From: CAWAND01 sp963727915
Lineage (GTDB): Bacteria > Chloroflexota > Anaerolineae > Anaerolineales > E44-bin32
DNA length: 64,000 nucleotides
Direction of reading: 5' to 3'
Assembly (NCBI GenBank): GCA_963727915.1
Contig: CAVSID010000001.1
Location: 62,001 to 126,000, forward strand
Shown here: positions 56,774-64,000 of the stretch, piece after piece
How the letters are laid out: every line of letters begins with the position of its first letter
Position numbering within the stretch: the stretch's first letter is position 1
Translations under genes and position numbers: made by a program
Notes under the pieces: generated by a model
Databases searched by the model: none
Seen by the model: only the letters and a program-made list of their open reading frames with translations
Told to the model about the DNA's origin: nothing

Positions 56774-57797
56774 TCAACCTTCTACATCCTCGTATTCTGG
56801 TTTGGTTGTCGGCAGCTCAGCTGCCGTACGGATAGCCTGTTCCAATGATTGCGCCAGCTCGGGGTTGTCCCGCAGGTACTCCTTGGCGTTCTCTCGCCCC
56901 TGCCCCAGCCGGGTCTCCTCGTACGAATAGAACGACCCCCGCTTCTCGATCAGCTCCGTCTCTACCCCTATGTCCAGCAGATCCCCCGCTTTCGAGATCC
57001 CCTCGTTGTACATGATATCGAATTCGGCCACCCGGAACGGCGGCGCCACTTTGTTCTTCACCACCCGCACCCGCGCCCGGTTCCCGATGATCTCCTGCCC
57101 TACTTTGATGCTCTCGATCCGCCTCACGTCCAACCTCACCGACGCATAGTACTTCAACGCCACCCCACCCGTCGTCGTCTCCGGGTTCCCAAACATCACC
57201 CCAATCTTCTGCCTCAACTGGTTGGTGAAGATCACCGCCGTGTTCGTCTGCTTGATCGCCCCCGATAGCTTCCTCAGCGCCTGGCTCATCAGCCGCGCCT
57301 GCGCCCCCATCGTGGCGTCCCCCATGTCCCCCTCGATCTCCGCCCGCGGCACCAACGCCGCCACCGAGTTCGATCACCACCACATCCACCGCCCCGCTCC
57401 TCACCAGCGTCTCGGCGATCTCCAAAGCCTGCTCCCCCATGTCCGGCTGCGATATGTACAGATTGTCGATGTCCACCCCGCACCGCTTCGCATACCCCGG
57501 GTCCAGCGCATGCTCCATGTCGATGTACGCACACACCCCGCCTTGCTTCTGCGCCTCGGCCACGATGTGCTGGCACAATGTCGTCTTCCCCGACGCCTCC
57601 GGCCCGTAGATCTCCGTCACCCGCCCTCGCGGTATGCCCCCTACCCCCAACGCCAGATCCAGCGCCAGCGACCCCGTCGGAATCGCCGCCACCGCCTGAT
57701 GCGCCGTTTCCCCCAACCGCATCACCGCTCCGTCGCCGTACTGTTTCTTGATGCGATCGACCGCTGCATCAAGAGCCTTTTCGCGTTCTGTGGACAT
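56774..57797 (-). CDS. recA: Recombinase A (frame-broken)
   Basis: About 341 aa. ATG 57797 opens MSTEREKALDAAVDRIKKQY. IYGPEASGKTTLCQHIVAEA is Walker A; YIDMEHALDPGYAKRCGVDI and LVRSGAVDVVVIE lead to Walker B. A single extra A near 57368 breaks the frame before DSVAALVPRAEIEGDMGD-like text (AALVPRAEIEGDMGDATMGA). FTNQLRQKIGVMFGNPETTT and GGVALKYYASVRLDVRRIES follow. The gene is essential to SOS and recombination, so the break is almost surely an artefact. No SOS box was recognised upstream. Confidence 0.95.
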
Positions 57798-57899
57798 AGG
57801 GATGGCGTTCAGCACCTTTTAGGACAACTTAGTAGGGGAAGTCTACCTGAGATCAAAAGGCAACGCAAGACAAGCTGAAATTCAACCCACCCGTGGAAC

Positions 57900-58150
57900 A
57901 AAAAGAGGGACGCGAACATAATCGCATCCCTCAAAAAAGGCGAAATTCCCCGTCTCGTGGCCGTTGAGAAAGTCCCCCGCCATGCCGTGTGCCGCCAGGT
58001 TTTGAACCTGCTTTCGCAGGTGGGGACCTACTCGTGAGTTTCGCCTTGGCCGCAGCCTATCGCGTCACACAACGAAGATCAGTCCCTCTTGTGTACTGTT
58101 GGCTCAAAACGATATGCCGCATCACGAACACGGCAGGGATTGACTCTATG
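57900..58150 (-). ncRNA. Candidate structured RNA between aspS and recA, unassigned
   Basis: On the minus strand a closing stem GGCGAAA (58045-58039)/TTTCGCC (57945-57939) encloses a GTCCCC/GGGGAC pairing (58027-58022 with 57977-57972) and a hairpin ACCTGC-GAAA-GCAGGT (58021-58006). The segment AGGTTCAAAACCT offers a competing fold. A terminator with an 11-bp stem (57905-57932) and T5 ends the unit. Its one non-Watson-Crick pair is G-U on the minus strand but C-A on the plus strand, fixing the direction. Further hairpins lie upstream to about 58140. A 6S-like RNA is possible; the family is not identified. Confidence 0.5.
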
Positions 58151-58192
58151 TATACCACAACTCATTTCCGGCTGCCACCGGAGACGTCGGGG

Positions 58193-59966
<1,774 letters not shown>

Positions 59967-59980
59967 GCTGCCTCCCGATC

Positions 59981-60018
59981 AAAAAAAGGCGCCGCCCGAG
60001 TTATCGCGTTCGGGCGGC
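59981..60018 (-). terminator. Terminator hairpin in the aspS leader
   Basis: On the minus strand a 9-bp stem GCCGCCCGA/TCGGGCGGC followed by GCC and T7 lies only about 15 bp before the aspS start. Its position between the aspS promoter and the gene marks it as an attenuator rather than an end-of-gene terminator. Confidence 0.7.
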
Positions 60019-60146
60019 GGAGGGGTCATCACCCGCGCAACTACTCTGCGGAGATGCCCGCCTTCCGCCGCCGGAGATTCGAATTCGAGTTGGGGTCCTG
60101 CGCCATCGAAATTCGCTATCATGTGTGCGAGCTTCGGATGCACGCG

Positions 60147-60176
60147 ATTATAGCATCCGGATTCGGAGCCGGTCAA
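60147..60176 (-). promoter_or_regulatory. Predicted aspS promoter (TTGACC-N18-TATAAT)
   Basis: On the minus strand TTGACC (60176-60171) and a perfect TATAAT (60152-60147) are spaced by 18 bp. The leader to aspS would be about 170 nt and contains a possible short reading frame ending inside the terminator. Confidence 0.65.
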
Positions 60177-60563
60177 CGCGTTCCATCTGTGCCAGGGCGA
60201 AGTGCCGCATCCAGACCTTCCAGCAGATCTGCCTTAGAAATCGGCTTCATCAGGTAGACGTTCGCTCCCGCATCCAGCCCGGCCTGCACGTCTTCGGCCT
60301 GGCTCATGGCGGATGCGATGATCACCGGCAGATCGCTTAGATCCGGCTCGCGGCGAATGATACCTGCACAGCTCAAGTCCGGAAAGGCCCGGCATCATCA
60401 CATCGACCAGCACCAGACTGGGGCGGTGCTGCTGAATTGCCCGGATAGCTGTTCCGGTGCCATGCACGACCACGGTGCGATAGCCCTCGTTTTCGAGCAT
60501 AAGGCTGAACATCTCAGCCGTTGTCGCTTCATCGTCGACGATCAAGATAGTCAGGTCGTCCAA
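60173..60563 (-). CDS. Single-domain response regulator (frame-broken)
   Basis: About 130 aa from TTG 60563, preceded by GGAGG. ILIVDDEATTAEMFSLMLEN has the acidic pocket. LVLVDVMMPGLSGLELC holds the phospho-acceptor Asp. An indel near 60363 joins it to YIRREPDLSDLPVIIASAMS, then GANVYLMKPISKADLLEGL with the conserved Lys. No output domain. It is upstream of aspS on the same strand and slightly overlaps the aspS -35 box. Confidence 0.85.
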
Positions 60564-60600
60564 GGCAACCTCCGCGGGCCCGGACAGCGTCGGGATTCGG

Positions 60601-60629
60601 AGTATACCTGACCCCTTGCGCCCCAGCAA
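60601..60629 (-). promoter_or_regulatory. Predicted promoter of the response regulator (TTGCTG-N17-TATACT)
   Basis: On the minus strand TTGCTG and TATACT are spaced by 17 bp, about 38 bp before the TTG start. The -35 is a weak match. Confidence 0.45.
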
Positions 60630-60663
60630 TCAGCCGCCTGTCCCACATCCGCCCTGCCGCGAT

Positions 60664-61997
60664 TCAAGACTGGTCCTGCAGCCAATCGAGATCCTCCTGG
60701 GTGTCCAGATCGAAGAAACCACGCGTGTTTGCGTCGACGGTCAAGATCTCGAACTGGTCGAAGATCGCCCGGCCGCCCTGATCCCCTGCAACCTGGGCCA
60801 GGGCAACGAAAGTCGAGCGATCGAAGAGCACCGGATTGCCTCGTCGCCCCTCTGCCCGCGGCATGACGATCGGGGCCAGACTGGCGGCATGGGCTTCGAC
60901 GAGCGAGCGGATCAGCCTGGTTCGACCAGAGGCATATCACCAAGAAGAAACACGGAAGCTTCTGCCTGAGCCTCGACCGCGGCAAGCCCGAGCCGCATCG
61001 ACGACGATTGCCCGGCCACCCAGCGCTCATTGAACTCGGTTTGCACGGGGAGATCGTCGATCACCTCCGCCAGCTCTGCTGCGTGATCGCCGAGGACGAC
61101 GACGATCGGCGCCAAACCCCCATCGAGGGCGGAGCGCACGGCATAGCGAACGAGCGGCTCCCCATGCCACAACCTCGAGCAACTTGGGGCGGCCGAGGCG
61201 CTTGGAACCGCCTGCCGCCAGGATCACGCCAGCCACCCGGCCGACCACGTACTGGACCGGATCACCGGCGGACATCGAGGCCAGCAGCACAGCCTTCACC
61301 CCGTCTGCCCCCAGCAGATGTTGGCCACAGGCTGAAGCTGCGGCCCGATTGAGTCTTCGACCTGGTTGATGATGACGCGCGCCTCGGCCCCGGCGGGTCT
61401 CCCCTTCAGCCCCCCGTCCTGCGAACCCATCAACCGGGCCACTCTCTCCGGTGTGAGCTCCACCCCCAAGGGGTCCCCCAGAAGCGCGGCCGCCACGTCG
61501 GGACGATGCACCCATTCCGCCGACAACGGGCGGCCGAAGACAGTCGCCCCCAGCAGGGGCACGAGAGTATTTGTGAAATTTGGCACAAGTGGCTCGTGGT
61601 CGGCCGGCGCCTTGAGCGGTTTGCGGCGTGCTCCGTCGGCCTCGATGGCCAGAACGGCGCCTGTCTCTTGGGCGAGCTGAAACAGCGCCCTCAGGTTGGC
61701 GCCGCCCGGCGAGGTCCAGCGGGGCTCGCTTTCCAGCCTGGGTCCTGTGACAAGAAGGCTCCCACCCCGGACGAGCTCGGCCCGCACCAGGTCGATGCCG
61801 GCCCGCTCTGCCAGCACGATATGCTCCTCGGCCAGGTCGGCCTGATCGAGCCCCAGATGGGTTGTCGTCGTCAGGAGTACCGGTCGCTCAGCCGAGGCTT
61901 CTTCCGCCAGTCGGCGCAGCGCCGTAGATTTTCCGCCTGCCCCAGTGAAGGCGATGGTTGTGCCTGATGTGACCCGCAGCGCCTTAGAAAGCAGCAC
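60664..61997 (-). CDS. YqeC-like plus MocA-like protein: molybdenum-hydroxylase maturation (probable fusion, frame-broken)
   Basis: GTG 61997 directly follows the yqeB stop. The N-terminal YqeC part has TIAFTGAGGKSTALRRLAEE (P-loop), AIEADGARRKPLKAPADHEP and RVIINQVEDSIGPQLQP. An indel near 61310 leads to LGADGVKAVLLASMSAGDPV and, in the same frame, GVILAAGGSKRLGRPKLLE, the start of a MocA/MobA-type cytidylyltransferase. Indels near 61180 and 60905 follow; the end is RGFFDLDTQEDLDWLQDQ. YqeC is tied to selenium-dependent molybdenum hydroxylases; MocA makes molybdopterin cytosine dinucleotide. Two overlapping genes remain possible. Confidence 0.75.
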
Positions 61998-62816
61998 TCA
62001 AGCCGCCAGCCGATGGCGGATCTCGGGCCGCGAAAGAAGGGCTTCCAGGACGCCTCCCCCAACCGCCAGGGACTTGTCGGAGATTTGCAGGCAGTAGCTG
62101 ATTTCACCGCGGGGGTCCAGATCGCCGATCTTCATTCCCGCATGCACTTCCAGACCATCGTGGATTAGTCCCCGCAACACGCCATCAAAGGGAGCATCCA
62201 CTTTGTGCTCATCGACGGAGGCGATCGTGTCGCCTTGATGCACTGGCTCACCAAGCGCCACCCTCGACATCAAGATGCCGTCGGCGGGAGCGCGCAGGAC
62301 ACGGTCCACGTCATAGCCTAGGACCGGTTCAGGAATCCCAGTATCGGCTTCAGCTGAGCCTTCCCAGTAGACGCGACCCATGTGATGGCCGCGATTGGTT
62401 TCCACAACGACATGACAATCCACGCCGGCGGTGAAGCCAGGTCCCAACCCGATGACCAATGAGGCGGCCGACTGTGGAAGCTCAGATGGCAGTTTCCGCA
62501 TCCGGCCGTCAATCAGGGCGGCCCAATCACCGCTCGCCAACAGGTTTGCTTCCGGGTCGACCATCACCGGAACGGCACCAGCCTGCATTGCGGCCCGGAC
62601 ACCGGCTTCGTCGGAAACGCCAACCCCGCGCAGGCCCTCGATGTCGACCGAGCCAGCATAGATGGCCTCCGCCAGCGCCACCAATCGTCGCACGGCCAGC
62701 GGCCGTTCGGCTTCGACCACAGCCACGTCAAAGCCAGTGCGATGCAGCCGGTAGGCGACCCCGGTCGCCAGGTCGCCGCCTCCGCGAATCAGAATCCGGG
62801 GGCCGTCACCGTTCAT
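61998..62816 (-). CDS. yqeB: YqeB-type selenium-dependent molybdenum hydroxylase system protein
   Basis: About 272 aa from ATG 62816. RILIRGGGDLATGVAYRLHR is a Rossmann-like loop. VVEAERPLAVRRLVALAEAI, ASLVIGLGPGFTAGVDCHVV and ETNRGHHMGRVYWEGSAEAD are characteristic of the YqeB/EF2563 family. The C-terminal half, VLRAPADGILMSRVALGEPV and VDAPFDGVLRGLIHDGLEVH, is a biotin/lipoyl-like barrel. The ATG overlaps the stop of the hydroxylase gene (ATGA), indicating one operon. Confidence 0.88.
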   Translation of the reverse strand: MNGDGPRILIRGGGDLATGVAYRLHRTGFDVAVVEAERPLAVRRLVALAEAIYAGSVDIEGLRGVGVSDEAGVRAAMQAGAVPVMVDPEANLLASGDWAALIDGRMRKLPSELPQSAASLVIGLGPGFTAGVDCHVVVETNRGHHMGRVYWEGSAEADTGIPEPVLGYDVDRVLRAPADGILMSRVALGEPVHQGDTIASVDEHKVDAPFDGVLRGLIHDGLEVHAGMKIGDLDPRGEISYCLQISDKSLAVGGGVLEALLSRPEIRHRLAA

Positions 62817-64000
62817 CGATCTCTCGAGGTCCGAATGCCCATAAGGACCCGCTCGGGAGTCAGGGGAAAGGTGTGGAACCAAACCCCAACCGCATTCTGA
62901 ACGGCCGCCGTCAGGGCCGCCGCCATCGGGATGAACGGCATTTCGGCCATCCCGCGAGCCCCCCAAGGCCCACGCGGATCAGGGTGCTCGACGATCACAC
63001 TCTTGACCGAGTCGGGTATGTCGAGAATGCCCGGGATCAGATAGGTTGAAAAATGGGCTGTTTCAACGTAGCCATCTTTTTGAACGAAATCCTCCAAAAT
63101 CCCATAACCAGCCGCCTGGACCACTGCCCCCTCAATTTGACCTTCGACCTGTTGAGGATTGAGGGCCTTGCCCACGTCATCGGCGCAGACCACCTTCAGA
63201 ATGTGTGTTTGCCCCGTTTCTGTGTCAACTTCCACGGTGGCCGCTTCGGCCACGTATCCGTAGGCAAAGTTGGGCATTGACTCACCCGTCTTCGGATCCA
63301 GCATGGAAGTCTTGGGTGGATGGTAAACGAACTCGCCGATGGCGGGCCGCTCCTCGGACTCCCACTGGCGCAGTGCGGCTTCGACGGCACCCTGAACGGC
63401 GTTCCCCGCCATGAAGGTCATGCGCGAAGCGGACGCGGAGCCGGAGTCGCCAGAGGATGCGGTATCCGACATATCTAGATGGACTTTGTCGATTGAGATA
63501 CCGGCCGCTTCGGCCGCCATCTGGGCGATCAGCGTGTGCGAGCCCTGCCCCACATCGGCCCCCGCGTGTCGCACCCAGAGCTCTTCGATCTCACCACCTC
63601 CTCTCATTTCGACTCGCGCCTCACAGCTCTCTGGCGCGCCGAATGAGAAGCCGACGTTCTTGTAGCCGCAGGCAAATCCGATGCCGCGTTTGAGGTGTGG
63701 CTGGGACGGGGGCCCGAGGACTCTTGAACTTGGCGCCGCCCAACCCCGGTCGGTTTGACCCCAACCTGCTTCCTCAGCACATCGCTGAATGACGGTCGTC
63801 ATCGAAACACCCCCAGGCAGCTTGCTGCCCACCGGCAGGATCGACGATTCGGTCAGGGCGTTGCGCATGCGGATTTCAACCGGGTCCATGTTGAGAGCTT
63901 GCGCCAAACGTGCAATTTGGGTCTCAGCCGCAAAGATGCCCTGAGGGGCACCAAAGCCGCGAAACGCGCCACCGGGGATGTTGTTGGTGTAGACGCTACA
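62813..64000 (-). CDS. Xanthine-dehydrogenase-family molybdopterin-binding subunit, C-terminal part (5' end beyond window)
   Basis: The frame is open to the window edge. Segments include NNIPGGAFRGFGAPQGIFAA (molybdenum-cofactor loop), ALNMDPVEIRMRNALTESS, RHAGADVGQGSHTLIAQMAA, GSASASRMTFMAGNAVQGAV and VVCADDVGKALNPQQVEGQI. The catalytic Glu appears in GPWGARGMAEMPFIPMAAAL. This is the large subunit of a molybdenum hydroxylase that oxidises N-heterocycles or aldehydes. The yqeB/yqeC neighbours suggest a selenium-dependent (labile Se) enzyme. Other subunits are presumably outside the window. Confidence 0.9.
   Translation of the reverse strand, partial: CSVYTNNIPGGAFRGFGAPQGIFAAETQIARLAQALNMDPVEIRMRNALTESSILPVGSKLPGGVSMTTVIQRCAEEAGWGQTDRGWAAPSSRVLGPPSQPHLKRGIGFACGYKNVGFSFGAPESCEARVEMRGGGEIEELWVRHAGADVGQGSHTLIAQMAAEAAGISIDKVHLDMSDTASSGDSGSASASRMTFMAGNAVQGAVEAALRQWESEERPAIGEFVYHPPKTSMLDPKTGESMPNFAYGYVAEAATVEVDTETGQTHILKVVCADDVGKALNPQQVEGQIEGAVVQAAGYGILEDFVQKDGYVETAHFSTYLIPGILDIPDSVKSVIVEHPDPRGPWGARGMAEMPFIPMAAALTAAVQNAVGVWFHTFPLTPERVLMGIRTSRDR

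Noticed and set aside
57797..57900. SOS box upstream of recA
   Set aside because: No GAAC-N4-GTTC or CTGT-N8-ACAG pattern was found; Chloroflexota LexA sites are too poorly known to me to exclude another form.
61572..61587. TGTGA-N6-GCACA palindrome-like sequence
   Set aside because: It lies inside the YqeC coding region and has one mismatch; coding constraint explains it adequately.

Overview
The window is a GC-rich, gene-dense bacterial chromosome segment. Its content points to a Chloroflexota bacterium of the Anaerolineae type: a BTAD-type activator, secreted lipoproteins, L,D-transpeptidases with Pro/Thr linkers, TrpB2-type tryptophan synthase behind a T-box leader, CarD, and a CysM/JAMM/CysO/MoeB cysteine operon. 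The lineage is inferred from gene content, not from a marker tree. No prophage, insertion sequence, CRISPR array or rRNA was seen. There is one tRNA, tRNA-Leu(UAA).

Layout. 0-9.3 kb: broken BTAD regulator, a small protein, YhfC-type membrane protein, flavodoxin, YdcZ transporter, GNAT, S10 peptidase, slipin, DsbA-like protein, DUF554 and PduO-type cobalamin adenosyltransferase. 9.3-18.5 kb: comEA, mutM, an MBL hydrolase, an adenosine-deaminase-like pseudoenzyme, a very large SecA, a lipoprotein and the tRNA. 18.6-28.8 kb: a CBM9-like lipoprotein, two divergent APC transporters (one fused to UspA domains, one KimA-like), a thioredoxin-TPR protein and a cell-wall block of two L,D-transpeptidases and an amidase. 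28.9-35.6 kb: folK-folP, a fatty-acid-hydroxylase-type enzyme, the cysteine operon and SCO1. 35.9-42.8 kb: four small or medium membrane proteins, carD, ACT, HIT and alpha-toroid proteins, and several gene remnants. 42.8-54.2 kb: an ABC exporter, T-box plus trpB2, a lipoprotein, a pdhABC operon and a response regulator. 54.2-64 kb, all minus strand: recA-recX-rny, a structured RNA, aspS, a response regulator, and the yqeC/mocA-yqeB-molybdenum hydroxylase cluster, which runs off the window end.

The most notable regulatory signal is a recurring palindrome, TTTGTGA-N6-TCACAAA. The inner TGTGA-N6-TCACA core occurs perfectly at eight intergenic positions, where chance predicts about 0.06 in 64 kb. 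This is the form of a CRP/FNR-family site and suggests a dispersed regulon. At trpB2 it lies near -62 to -64 of a consensus promoter that feeds a T-box leader with a UGG (Trp) specifier. Other notable points are an unassigned structured RNA between aspS and recA, a ubiquitin-like CysO ending Gly-Gly-Asn-Ser next to a JAMM protease, and a catalytically dead adenosine deaminase homologue.

Quality caution: more than 30 single-base reading-frame breaks interrupt otherwise conserved genes, including the essential recA, aspS, secA and rny. The breaks look like assembly or sequencing indels rather than biology. Frame-broken genes are reported as single loci with the approximate break positions.
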